Below, piece by piece: positions 6,378 to 14,046 of a stretch of 42,444 nt of DNA; within the stretch, counting starts at the first letter, position 1; each line of letters opens with the position of its first letter. The position numbers and the translations under genes are program-made. The notes beneath the pieces are model-generated. The model did no database searches. It saw only the letters and a list, made by a program, of their open reading frames with translations, and was not told where the DNA came from. Origin of the DNA: Scatosoma sp045576335 (GTDB taxonomy: Bacteria; Bacillota; Clostridia; Christensenellales; Borkfalkiaceae); contig JAZNGH010000002.1 of assembly GCA_045576335.1 (NCBI GenBank), positions 1 through 42,444 on the forward strand. The letters are read 5' to 3'.

Positions 6378-7202
6378 TTAATCGTTTCCGCGTTTGATGC
6401 TTTCTCTGATCAATCTGCCCTCTTTAAGCGTTTGTGAAAGCTTCTCGTCGTCCTCCGCGAGCAACGCGTCGCGGTACACCGTCAAGCGGTCTATCAACCC
6501 GCCGAGCTCGTGCGCGATATTTTTGCGGTTACAAGCGTATAAGGGCGTCCACACCGTTTCATCCACGCCCGCAATGCGCGTCATATCTTGAAAGCTACCG
6601 CCCGTAAACCCTTCGCAATTTTCCACCTGTGCGCTTTTCACGTACGCGTTGGATACGATATGCGCGAGCTGAGAAGTCAACGCAATCTTTTGGTCGTGCT
6701 CCGCCGCGCTACATTCCACGATTGAGCCAAAGCCCATTGCGGCGGCGTATTTTTTGATTTCGGAAACGTCCACCTCTTGCGTTTGCGCCGCGCGGGTAAT
6801 AATCAAGTTTGCGCCGCAAAAAAGCGTGGGAGTGGCAGACGCGATCCCCGAGGTTTCCTTACCCGCCATTGGATGTATACCCACGTAGCGGTAATTGCGC
6901 GGCCGTTCGTATACGGCTTTCTCTACGACTTCCTTCACGCCGCAAATATCCGTTACGAGTGCGCCGTCCTTGAACTTGGCGTTTCTTAAATACTCCAAGG
7001 TCGCATAAGGCGGCACGGCAATAAACACCACGTCGTAATCGGAAAGATTATTCGCTTTACCGCGAATATATCCCGCCTGTAAGGCGTATTCGACGGAAGC
7101 TTCGCCACGACTAAACCCGTCCACCGTATAGCCCGCTTTGGTAAGCGCGCCGCAAATAGAGCCGCCGATAATACCAAGTCCTACAACCGCAATTTTTTTC
7201 AT
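6378..7202 (-). CDS. tyrA: Prephenate dehydrogenase
   Basis: 274 residues, complete. NAD-binding Rossmann motif GLGIIGGS (8-15), then the prephenate dehydrogenase segments VFIAVPP, VTDICGVKE, GIHPMAGKE and the helical C-terminal half with LTSQLAHIVSNA and GGSFQDMTRIA. It oxidises and decarboxylates prephenate to 4-hydroxyphenylpyruvate in tyrosine synthesis. No ACT or chorismate mutase domain is attached. GGAGAAGG lies before ATG. It is a single-gene unit with its own promoter (7233-7261) and terminator. Confidence 0.93.
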   Translation of the reverse strand: MKKIAVVGLGIIGGSICGALTKAGYTVDGFSRGEASVEYALQAGYIRGKANNLSDYDVVFIAVPPYATLEYLRNAKFKDGALVTDICGVKEVVEKAVYERPRNYRYVGIHPMAGKETSGIASATPTLFCGANLIITRAAQTQEVDVSEIKKYAAAMGFGSIVECSAAEHDQKIALTSQLAHIVSNAYVKSAQVENCEGFTGGSFQDMTRIAGVDETVWTPLYACNRKNIAHELGGLIDRLTVYRDALLAEDDEKLSQTLKEGRLIRESIKRGND

Positions 7203-7232
7203 TCGTCCTTCTCCGTAAATTCGCTTTTCTCT

Positions 7233-7261
7233 ATATTAACACTTTTGAGAAAATTTTTCAA
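7233..7261 (-). promoter_or_regulatory. Promoter of tyrA
   Basis: TTGAAA (7256-7261), 17 bp, TAATAT (7233-7238) on the minus strand, 31 bp before the tyrA ATG. Confidence 0.6.
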
Positions 7262-7275
7262 GCGTTCAACGCCTT

Positions 7276-7318
7276 AAAAAGAAAAGAGGTCGGTTTTTTT
7301 CCGCCTTCTTTTCTTTTT
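7276..7318 (-). terminator. Terminator of spoIIID
   Basis: Near-perfect inverted repeat AAAAAGAAAAGAGGTCGG / CCGCCTTCTTTTCTTTTT (7276-7293 with 7301-7318). The arm next to spoIIID includes its stop codon. Confidence 0.7.
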
Positions 7319-7577
7319 ACGACTGTTTTGCTTCGCGCTGATATTTTTTTTGCGTGGCGATACCGCCGCGAATATGCCGTTCGCTCAAATTTAGCTTTAA
7401 GACGGTTTGCACCCGTTCGTACAAATCCACGTCTATGTACTTTAATCGTTCCGAAACGTCTTTATGTACCGTTGACTTGCTGATTTCAAAGTGCGACGAG
7501 CAAGCCCTTACCGTACAACCCGTCGCAACGATATATTCCGCGCATTTGATTACTCTTTCCTCAATATAATCCCACAA
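7317..7577 (-). CDS. spoIIID: Stage III sporulation protein D (mother-cell DNA-binding regulator)
   Basis: 86 residues. The start is the non-standard TTG at 7577 with GGAGGT 7 nt upstream, giving the family start WDYIEERVIK. A helix-turn-helix at about 20-46 includes the hallmark SKSTVHKDVSERL, followed by ERHIRGGIAT (about 66-75). SpoIIID adjusts mother-cell transcription between the sigma-E and sigma-K stages, so the organism very likely sporulates or descends from spore formers. A possible sigma-E promoter lies at 7647-7675. Confidence 0.95.
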   Translation of the reverse strand: MWDYIEERVIKCAEYIVATGCTVRACSSHFEISKSTVHKDVSERLKYIDVDLYERVQTVLKLNLSERHIRGGIATQKKYQREAKQS

Positions 7578-7646
7578 AATCCCGACCTCCGTAATTGGTT
7601 AGCCTGTTCAACATAATCCGACCTCGATTTTGATTGGCTACGAAAT

Positions 7647-7675
7647 ATATTATGTCGGTTTTTCGTTCATTATAC
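7647..7675 (-). promoter_or_regulatory. Possible sigma-E-type promoter of spoIIID
   Basis: On the minus strand GTATAAT (7669-7675), 14-bp spacer, CATAATAT (7647-7654), resembling the sigma-E pattern of an ATA-containing -35 and a CATANNNT -10. A sigma-A reading of the TATAAT at 7669-7674 fails because no -35 stands 17 bp upstream. About 70 nt of leader would precede the TTG start. Confidence 0.45.
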
Positions 7676-7706
7676 CCTATTTTATCCCTTTTCTTTCTTC
7701 AAACGC

Positions 7707-7735
7707 TTGACTAATCTTTTTAATCGTATTATAAT
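7707..7735 (+). promoter_or_regulatory. Promoter of the aldolase-regulator operon
   Basis: TTGACT (7707-7712), 17 bp, TATAAT (7730-7735), both near consensus, 47 bp before the aldolase ATG. The operator begins 6 bp downstream. Confidence 0.85.
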
Positions 7736-7741
7736 ATAACA

Positions 7742-7760
7742 AAACTTGTAAGACAAGTTT
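7742..7760. promoter_or_regulatory. Palindromic operator, likely for the FadR-type regulator
   Basis: AAACTTGT-AAG-ACAAGTTT, a perfect 8-bp inverted repeat with a 3-bp centre, straddling the expected transcription start. The TTGT-NNN-ACAA core is typical of GntR/FadR-family operators. The regulator gene is second in the operon, so autorepression with ligand release is the simple model. Confidence 0.7.
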
Positions 7761-7781
7761 GCAAATTAAGGAGAAAGAACA

Positions 7782-8558
7782 ATGAACACGTTGAAAAGCA
7801 AAATTCAAGCAGGCAAGAAAATTTTTGGCTCGCATATTACGTTTGGCGAAACTTACGTTGCGGATATATACGGAATGACCGATTACGATTTCGTATGGGT
7901 AGACACCGAACATTCGCCGATGGATTACGACAAGCTCTTAAACAGCGTAACGATACTTAAAGCGCATAAAAAGCCCGTAATCGTACGCGTGCAGGTAGAC
8001 AACTACAACCACACGAAAAAGGTGTTGGAAATGGGACCTGACGGGATTATTTTCCCTATGGTAGACACGCCCGAATACGCCGATAAATGTATGAAATCCA
8101 CCTTATATCCGCCCCTTGGAAACCGTGGCAGCGGTCCTTTGCGCGCCATTCGCTACGGTATGGACAGGATAATGGATTACGTTGCAGACCAAAAAGATAA
8201 TCTTTGCCGTTTTATCCAAATCGAGAGTATTACCGCCGTCAAGAATTTGCCCGAAATCGTCAAAAACCCGTATATCGACGGATATATTTTCGGGCCGTTT
8301 GATATGTCGGGCTCTATCGGCAAACTTGGTGACGTGTACTGTGAGGAAAATATGTCCCTCATCAAAGAGGCAATCAAGATATTAAAAGAAAACGGGAAAT
8401 TTATCGGAATGTCCATGACCTCTACCGAGGAAAAGGAACAGCGTTTTTGGTTGGATTTGGGCGTGGATATGATATCCAGCGGTGCGGATTTTGATTATAT
8501 TATGCGCGAAAGCAAGAAAAATGCCGAGCAGCTCCGCCGTATCTTCAAGGAGTATTGA
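7782..8558 (+). CDS. HpcH/HpaI-family class II aldolase (2-keto-3-deoxy sugar-acid type)
   Basis: 258 residues, full family length. Hallmarks: VDTEHSP (His44), VIVRVQ, the acidic metal ligands in FIQIES and in FGPFDMSGSIG, and GNRGSGPLRA. The family cleaves 2-keto-3-deoxy acids such as 2-keto-3-deoxyglucarate or 2-keto-3-deoxy-rhamnonate to pyruvate and an aldehyde. AAGGAG lies 8 nt before ATG. It is the first gene of a two-gene operon with a FadR-type regulator, which suggests sugar-acid use. The exact substrate cannot be told from sequence. An enolase-superfamily sugar-acid dehydratase at 24491-25651 could supply it. Confidence 0.85.
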   Translation: MNTLKSKIQAGKKIFGSHITFGETYVADIYGMTDYDFVWVDTEHSPMDYDKLLNSVTILKAHKKPVIVRVQVDNYNHTKKVLEMGPDGIIFPMVDTPEYADKCMKSTLYPPLGNRGSGPLRAIRYGMDRIMDYVADQKDNLCRFIQIESITAVKNLPEIVKNPYIDGYIFGPFDMSGSIGKLGDVYCEENMSLIKEAIKILKENGKFIGMSMTSTEEKEQRFWLDLGVDMISSGADFDYIMRESKKNAEQLRRIFKEY

Positions 8559-8560
8559 GA

Positions 8561-9262
8561 ATGGATACGCCCGAACGCAAGGCTCTTTACGAGGTCATAG
8601 CCGATAAACTGGAAGAAATGATTTTGGGCGACCGTACGAACATAGAAAAAAAGCTCCCCTCCGAGCAACGGCTCGCCGAGAGCTTTTCCGTCAGCCGTCC
8701 CGTCATTCGCGAAGCGTTGAAGCTCTTAAAAGAGCGGGGCTTGATAGAATCCCGTCAAGGCGCGGCTTCGGTAATCGTCGAATACTCCCCCGAATATCTT
8801 TTGAAAAGCATCACGCGTTTTACGCAAACGAACGACACCAGCCCCGAACAAATCCATCAGGTTCGAACGGCGTTGGAGTTGTTAGCCGTCCGTATGGCAA
8901 GCGACAACGCCACCCAAGCAGATATCCTGCTTCTTAAAGAGCAAAACGAGGCTTTGGCGCAAAGCGAGAGCGTTGCAGCGCACGCAAGCTGTGATATCGC
9001 CTTTCACAATACACTCGTAAAAGCCTCTAAAAACCCTTTGTTGGAGGTTATTTACAACGCTTTGACGGATTTGATAAAGCCCGTAATCGAAAAATCCACT
9101 ACTGCCGATACCGTACAAGACGGAGTATTTTGGCACGAAAAAATTATTACCGCCCTTGAAAAAGGAAATAGGGAGCAAGCCGTATCGCTTATGCAACAGC
9201 ACCTGCTCCTCTCCATTCGAAACTTCGAATATTTCAACGAATTAAAAAAACCGAAAGCGTAA
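8561..9262 (+). CDS. GntR-family regulator, FadR subfamily (FCD domain)
   Basis: 233 residues from ATG 8561 with AGGAG 8 nt upstream (inside the aldolase end). A TTG at 8555 is possible but less well spaced. Winged-helix N-terminus (about 8-75, LPSEQRLAESFSVSRPVIREALKLLKERGLI), then an all-helical FCD ligand domain (about 90-225) with the metal/ligand residues in DIAFHNTLVKAS and FWHEKII. The start is 2 bp past the aldolase stop. It probably binds the palindrome at 7742-7760 and responds to a sugar acid or its breakdown product. Confidence 0.88.
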   Translation: MDTPERKALYEVIADKLEEMILGDRTNIEKKLPSEQRLAESFSVSRPVIREALKLLKERGLIESRQGAASVIVEYSPEYLLKSITRFTQTNDTSPEQIHQVRTALELLAVRMASDNATQADILLLKEQNEALAQSESVAAHASCDIAFHNTLVKASKNPLLEVIYNALTDLIKPVIEKSTTADTVQDGVFWHEKIITALEKGNREQAVSLMQQHLLLSIRNFEYFNELKKPKA

Positions 9263-9278
9263 CGCTTTCGTTTTTTTT
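9252..9278 (+). terminator. Terminator of the aldolase operon with the stop codon as loop
   Basis: CGAAAGCG (9252-9259), loop TAA (9260-9262), CGCTTTCG (9263-9270), then T8. The loop is the regulator's own stop codon. Confidence 0.9.
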
Positions 9279-9281
9279 ATC

Positions 9282-11747
9282 TTACTCGTCCTTTTTATAG
9301 GGCAACGGGATTACCCTTTCGATTGAATTTTCCGCATAGCGCGAAAGCTTCTTCGCTTTCGAGCTCTGCACGCTGATAAATACGTCCTCGCTGGAAAGCT
9401 CGGATACGGCGTGCGTCTTTTCCACGATTGCAAGCATATACGGAACGGTGACGTAGCTCGCCGACAATACGCTCGCCCCGTCGCGAAGCCCGACGATTAT
9501 ATTTCCTTTACGGTATCGCTTGGACGGCTCGATTTGCGAGGAAATCACGCGTTTGAATTTAGCCTCGTCCGTCGCAATTACAATTTCGCCCTCGCCGTTG
9601 ATTTGCGTCATCAGCACTACGCTGTCACCCTCGCGAAGCATAATACCGCGCACACCCGTCGAAATTCTGCCTTGCGTGGGGATATCATCCTTCATAGCGT
9701 TGAGGCAGATACCCTCTTTCGTGACGATAATAATCGTATCCTCTTCGCTCGTATCCTCTTCGACGTTGATAACCTCGTCGTCCTCGCCCAGCTTGACGGC
9801 TTGGAAGCTGTCCTTGCGCTGTTCGTATTCGCTCCACTCTGATTTTTTAATCATACCCTTTTTCGTGAAGAACAGCAGCGCACCGTAAGGCATATGCTCG
9901 TCCAACGCAAAGAGCGCAACGACTTTTTCGCCTGTTTCGGCATCTTTTGAAAGCTCTTTAAGGGTCACACCCTCGTCGGTGAGCTTGCAGTCAAGAGCTT
10001 CGTCGGAAATATTCAGTTTATAACAATTACCGTAGTTGGTAAACGCAAAAATCCGTTTATCCGTTACCGTTTCCAACGTTTTTAACGCGATAAGCTGTGG
10101 CTTGAACTTACCCTCTAAAGGCTTTTGGAGCGCGTCCGCCTGCTTACCCGTCAATACCTTAAAGGTATCGTCGGCGGTATATACGAGCGTACAAGGCACG
10201 CCCGCCTTTTTCTCGGGCGCGGCGGATACCATTTCGTCCGCTTCCTCACGCGTATACACCAAACGCGATTTTCTCGGCGTGGGATAGGCGTTTCTGATTT
10301 CCGTAATCTCTTCTTTCACGACTTGGAGCTGTAAATCGCCGCTCTTAGAGATTGCCGTAAGCTTTTTAATGAGCTTCTTCAAGTCTTTTAATTCGTTTTC
10401 AAGCTTGAAAATTTCCAGCTTGGTAAGTCTTGAAAGCTTCAAATCCAAAATCGCTTGTGCTTGTACCTCGGTAATCTCAAAACGCTGCATAAGCTTGGTT
10501 CTCGCGTCCGCGGTGCTTTCCGATTTTTTAATAATCGCAATCACCTCGTCAATGTTTTGAACGGCAATAATCAAGCCCTCCAAGATATGACAACGACGCT
10601 CCGCGTGTTCCAAATCAAACAGCGTTCTACGCTTAATAACTTTTTGTTGATATTTCACGTAATGACGGATAATTTCCATCAAGCCGAGCTGTTGCGGTTT
10701 TCCGTCTGCAATCACAACCATATTGATACCGAAGGTCACTTCTAAATCGGTATATTTATACAGACATTTCAAAATCGCGTCCGCATCCGCGTCTTTTTTG
10801 ATACGAATGACCGCGCGCATACCCGTTCTGTCGGACTCGTCCGCAACGTGGTCGATCCCCGAAAGCTCGTTTTCCTTTTCGTCGCAAAGCTCCACGATTT
10901 TACGGAGAAGCTGGGCCTTATTAACCTGATAAGGAAGCTCGGTAATAATTAAATTCGTTTTACCGTTCTCCGCCTTTTCCGCCGTAATTTTCGCGCGAAT
11001 GGTAATCTTTCCGCGACCCGTTTTGTACGCCTGTATCAGCTCGTTTGCAAGAATGATACCCCCCGTCGGGAAATCGGGCGAGGGAATATGCTCCATCATT
11101 TCTTCCAAGGATATCGCGGGGTTGTCGATATACGCGATTACACCGTTGATTACCTCTTCGAGATTGTGCGTGGGAATATTCGTTGCAAGACCTACGGCAA
11201 TACCCGAAGCACCGTTTACGAGCAGGTTAGGATATCTGCCCGGCAATACGTCGGGTTCTTCCAAGCTGTCGTCAAAGTTAGGGGAAAAGGTAACGGTCTG
11301 TTTATCGATATCACGCAACAATTCCAAAGCCAAGGGTGCCATTCTCGCTTCGGTATAACGCATTGCGGCGGCGGGGTCGCCGTCCACCGAACCGAAGTTA
11401 CCGTGTCCGTCCACGAGCGTTCTGCCCATATTGAAATCTTGCGCCATACGCACCATAGCGTCGTATACCGAGCTGTCACCGTGCGGGTGGTATTTACCCA
11501 TACAGTCGCCGACGATACGCGCGCTTTTTTTATGAGGCTTGTCGGGGGTAAGTCCCATTTCGCTCATCGTATACAAAATACGGCGTTGAACAGGCTTCAA
11601 GCCGTCCTCTACGCGCGGCAACGCGCGGTCAAGGATTACGAACTCCGCATACGGTAACATAGAAGAATGTAAGACTTTTTCTAAGGGCTGCACGAAAAGC
11701 TGACCCTTGGGGTCAATCTGTTCAGGCTCGTTTTTCTTTCTTGCCAT
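9282..11747 (-). CDS. parC: Type II topoisomerase subunit A, topoisomerase IV type
   Basis: 821 residues. Winged-helix/tower core with LKPVQRRILYTM (51-62), HGDSSVYDAM and the DNA-cleaving tyrosine in MRYTEARM (Tyr131), then a coiled-coil stretch (about 440-490, LKLSRLTKLEIFKLENELKDL) and a C-terminal beta-pinwheel. No QRRGGKG-type GyrA box is seen in the first pinwheel blade (NYGNCYKLNISDEAL...), which favours decatenating topoisomerase IV over gyrase. The ATG lies 1 bp past the parE stop, with AAGGAGG in the parE end. It breaks and rejoins DNA for chromosome separation. The gyrase/topo IV name rests mainly on the missing box. Confidence 0.9.
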   Translation of the reverse strand: MARKKNEPEQIDPKGQLFVQPLEKVLHSSMLPYAEFVILDRALPRVEDGLKPVQRRILYTMSEMGLTPDKPHKKSARIVGDCMGKYHPHGDSSVYDAMVRMAQDFNMGRTLVDGHGNFGSVDGDPAAAMRYTEARMAPLALELLRDIDKQTVTFSPNFDDSLEEPDVLPGRYPNLLVNGASGIAVGLATNIPTHNLEEVINGVIAYIDNPAISLEEMMEHIPSPDFPTGGIILANELIQAYKTGRGKITIRAKITAEKAENGKTNLIITELPYQVNKAQLLRKIVELCDEKENELSGIDHVADESDRTGMRAVIRIKKDADADAILKCLYKYTDLEVTFGINMVVIADGKPQQLGLMEIIRHYVKYQQKVIKRRTLFDLEHAERRCHILEGLIIAVQNIDEVIAIIKKSESTADARTKLMQRFEITEVQAQAILDLKLSRLTKLEIFKLENELKDLKKLIKKLTAISKSGDLQLQVVKEEITEIRNAYPTPRKSRLVYTREEADEMVSAAPEKKAGVPCTLVYTADDTFKVLTGKQADALQKPLEGKFKPQLIALKTLETVTDKRIFAFTNYGNCYKLNISDEALDCKLTDEGVTLKELSKDAETGEKVVALFALDEHMPYGALLFFTKKGMIKKSEWSEYEQRKDSFQAVKLGEDDEVINVEEDTSEEDTIIIVTKEGICLNAMKDDIPTQGRISTGVRGIMLREGDSVVLMTQINGEGEIVIATDEAKFKRVISSQIEPSKRYRKGNIIVGLRDGASVLSASYVTVPYMLAIVEKTHAVSELSSEDVFISVQSSKAKKLSRYAENSIERVIPLPYKKDE

Positions 11748-11748
11748 C

Positions 11749-12699
11749 TTATTCTTCCTCCTTACGTTCCGTCTTCTTCAAGCGTTCGATAAAACCGTCG
11801 CGTTTATCAAAGTTCGCGTATTTAGCTAAAAATTCCTTTCTTCCCTCAACCTTATCGCCCATAAGCGTCGTAATCATACGCTCCGCTTTCGCCGCGTCCT
11901 CTACCGTGACTTGAATCAGGTTTCGCGTTTCGGGATTCATAGTTGTTTCCCAAAGCTGTTCCGCACTCATTTCACCAAGACCTTTATAGCGTTGCAGCTG
12001 ATAACCTTTACCTATCTTTTCAATCTTCTCGTCAAGCTCTTTATCGTCGTACGCGTATTCTACCTTGTCCCCTTTATACACTTTATATAAGGGCGGCATA
12101 CCGATATATACGTGCCCCGCGTTAACGAGCGGACGCATATAACGGAAGAAGAAGGTAAGCAATATACAGCGAATATGCATACCGTCTTGGTCGGCATCCG
12201 AAAGAATGATAACTTTATGATAATTAATCTTGTCCAGCTTGAAATCGGGGTCGATACCCGCGCCGATTGCACTAATCATAGTACGGATTTCTTCGTTTTC
12301 AAGGATTTGCGCAAGCTTTTTCTTTTCTACGTTAAGCGGTTTGCCGCGAAGGGGTAAAATGGACTGAAATTGTCTTACGCGGGCTTGTTTTGCCGTACCG
12401 CCTGCCGAGTCGCCCTCTACGATAAACATTTCGTTAAATTCAGGCTTTTTCCCCGAACAACCCGCAAGTTTGCCTATTAGCGTCAAACCGTCGATTTTTT
12501 TCGTTTTGCGGATATTGTCCTTGGCTTCCTTTGCCGCAATACGCGATTTTGCCGCGCCTTGCGCCTTTTTGAGGATTTCCTCCATCGTCTTTTTGTAGCC
12601 ACGGACGTTTTTGAAGGCGTTAAAGCCCTCTATCACCGCCGCTTCTACGGCAGGACGCGCCTCCGTGTTGCCAAGCTTGGTTTTCGTTTGTCCTTCAAA
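11749..12699 (-). CDS. parE: Topoisomerase IV subunit B, C-terminal part after the TAG
   Basis: Open frame continuing directly from the TAG at 12700-12702. It starts FEGQTKTKLGN, the conserved strand that follows the transducer domain, then has the TOPRIM motifs FIVEGDSAGG, PLRGKPLNVEK and SDADQDGMHIR, and ends with the RYKGLGEMSAEQLWETTM segment. The first in-frame start candidate is GTG 12636, 22 codons inside and without a ribosome site, and using it would drop the conserved FEGQTKTKLGN strand. Readthrough is therefore the simplest way to make an active protein. The part binds Mg2+ and contacts ParC. Confidence 0.93.
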   Translation of the reverse strand, partial: FEGQTKTKLGNTEARPAVEAAVIEGFNAFKNVRGYKKTMEEILKKAQGAAKSRIAAKEAKDNIRKTKKIDGLTLIGKLAGCSGKKPEFNEMFIVEGDSAGGTAKQARVRQFQSILPLRGKPLNVEKKKLAQILENEEIRTMISAIGAGIDPDFKLDKINYHKVIILSDADQDGMHIRCILLTFFFRYMRPLVNAGHVYIGMPPLYKVYKGDKVEYAYDDKELDEKIEKIGKGYQLQRYKGLGEMSAEQLWETTMNPETRNLIQVTVEDAAKAERMITTLMGDKVEGRKEFLAKYANFDKRDGFIERLKKTERKEEE

Positions 12700-12702
12700 C
12701 TA
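12700..12702 (-). other. In-frame TAG inside parE
   Basis: Codon 407 from ATG 13920. The context is SVKLAVV, TAG, FEGQTKTKL. Relatives have a single residue, usually Gln, between this strand and FEGQTK (for example DPQFEGQTK). The frame is unbroken, so there is no frameshift; TAG is one base from CAG. Confidence 0.95.
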
Positions 12703-13920
12703 CACGACGGCAAGCTTGACGGACAGTACGACGGTCAAGCCTTCGCCAAAGTCGTCACCTTGGAAATTTGCGTCCTTATCCTTCAAGAAGCCGTTGCTTC
12801 TTGCATAATCGTTCAAAACACGCGTAAGCCCCGAATGAAAACCCATTTCGTGATATCCGCCCTCGGGGGTAGGGATATTATTTACGAACGAGAACATTTT
12901 TTCACGATAGCCGTTATAGTGTTGAATGGCAAACTCTACCTGTACGTCATTTTTGACCGTGGAATAATAGATAGGTTGCGAATACAGCTTTCGTTCGCTG
13001 TCGTTAAGGCTTTTCACGTAATCGGAAATACCGCCGTCGAATTTGAACACGACGCGATATGGCTCGCTTTCGAGCGCAAGCTCGTCCACCTCCGCAAACA
13101 GCGATTGTTGCGGTTGCGCTTCCTCAAATTCTTCTTCCCCCGTTTCCGTCGGCTCACCGTCCAACGCTTCCTCGCCCTCTTGCGTTTCCTCTTCGCCAAA
13201 CAGCATACGGGTACGCTTTGCTTCCGCCATGGAAATACGCTCGTCGATAAGCGTAATCTCCACGCCGCGATTCAAAAAGGCGAGCTGATTTAATCTTTCC
13301 TCCACCGTTTCCAAATCGAAATCCGTTTCGGAAAAGACCTCGGGGTCGGGCTTAAAGCGGATAAAGCTACCTTGACGGTTGGTTTTTATCCCCGTATCCT
13401 CCAAAGGACCGTCGGGAAGCCCCGATTCCACCTTTTTCTTACGCGCGTTATATTTAGAATGGAAGCTCATTTTATAAATGCGTTTATTGCGGTAAACCTC
13501 GACCGTCAGCCATTCGGACAACGCGTTGGTAACGGACGCGCCTACGCCGTGCAAGCCGCCCGAATACTCGTAATTCCCCTGCCCGAATTTACCGCCTGCA
13601 TGCAATTTGGTAAAAACAAGCTGAACACCCGAAACCTTTTCTTTCGGGTGTACGTCAGTGGGAATACCTCTTCCGTTGTCCTCAACGGACGCGCTGCCGT
13701 CCGTGTGCAGCGTTACTTTGATTTTGTTGGCAAAGCCGTTTGCCGCTTCGTCAATCGCGTTGTCTACGATTTCCCAAAGAATATGGTGCAAGCCTTTGAT
13801 ACCCGTCGAACCGATATACATACCGGGACGCATACGTACGGCGTCAAGACCTTCCAACACTTCCAAATTTTTCGCGCTATACTCGTCTTTTTTCTTTTCC
13901 GTTTTCTGCTCTTTTGCCAT
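12700..13920 (-). CDS. parE: Topoisomerase IV subunit B, N-terminal part before the TAG
   Basis: 406 residues from ATG 13920 (GAGGG 5 nt upstream; the frame is open to 13977 without a better start). GHKL ATPase motifs: IVDNAIDEA, DNGRGIP, KLHAGGKFG and GGLHGVGASVTNALS. The transducer domain runs to GEGLTVVLSVK. Unusual: a Glu/Gln-rich insert of about 45 residues (about 245-290, with FGEEETQEGEEALDG and EEEFEEAQPQQ) between ATPase and transducer. The protein would total 723 residues if the TAG is decoded. Own promoter at 13994-14022; parC follows. Confidence 0.94.
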   Translation of the reverse strand: MAKEQKTEKKKDEYSAKNLEVLEGLDAVRMRPGMYIGSTGIKGLHHILWEIVDNAIDEAANGFANKIKVTLHTDGSASVEDNGRGIPTDVHPKEKVSGVQLVFTKLHAGGKFGQGNYEYSGGLHGVGASVTNALSEWLTVEVYRNKRIYKMSFHSKYNARKKKVESGLPDGPLEDTGIKTNRQGSFIRFKPDPEVFSETDFDLETVEERLNQLAFLNRGVEITLIDERISMAEAKRTRMLFGEEETQEGEEALDGEPTETGEEEFEEAQPQQSLFAEVDELALESEPYRVVFKFDGGISDYVKSLNDSERKLYSQPIYYSTVKNDVQVEFAIQHYNGYREKMFSFVNNIPTPEGGYHEMGFHSGLTRVLNDYARSNGFLKDKDANFQGDDFGEGLTVVLSVKLAVV

Positions 13921-13993
13921 TTTACCCTCGTTTTTTTCAGCGGTTACGTTTTTAGCAGCCCAAAAAAGTCGCCGCAATCTACCATTTTATACC

Positions 13994-14022
13994 ATTATAA
14001 CATTTTTTTCGTTTTTTTTCAA
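13994..14022 (-). promoter_or_regulatory. Promoter of parE-parC
   Basis: TTGAAA (14017-14022), 17 bp, TATAAT (13994-13999) on the minus strand. The -35 overlaps a perfect 12-bp palindrome, TCAAACGTTTGA (14019-14030). Confidence 0.75.
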
Positions 14023-14046
14023 ACGTTTGAGCATAATTTTTTTTGC

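Noticed and set aside
2010..12702. Full genetic-code change in which TAG is an ordinary sense codon
   Set aside because: Only two internal TAGs occur in roughly 12,000 codons; an established reassignment would show many more. Kept only as leaky or early-stage decoding.
12640..12720. Frameshift explaining the parE break
   Set aside because: The conserved sequence on both sides lies in the same frame with TAG between, so no indel is needed.
9282..13920. Calling the topoisomerase pair gyrA/gyrB
   Set aside because: No GyrA box (QRRGGKG type) is visible in the C-terminal pinwheel, so parC/parE was preferred; the choice is not certain.
14019..14030. 12-bp palindrome TCAAACGTTTGA as a regulator site for parE
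   Set aside because: It overlaps the -35 but is short and AT/TTTGA-rich, and no matching site or regulator is seen; kept only as a remark.
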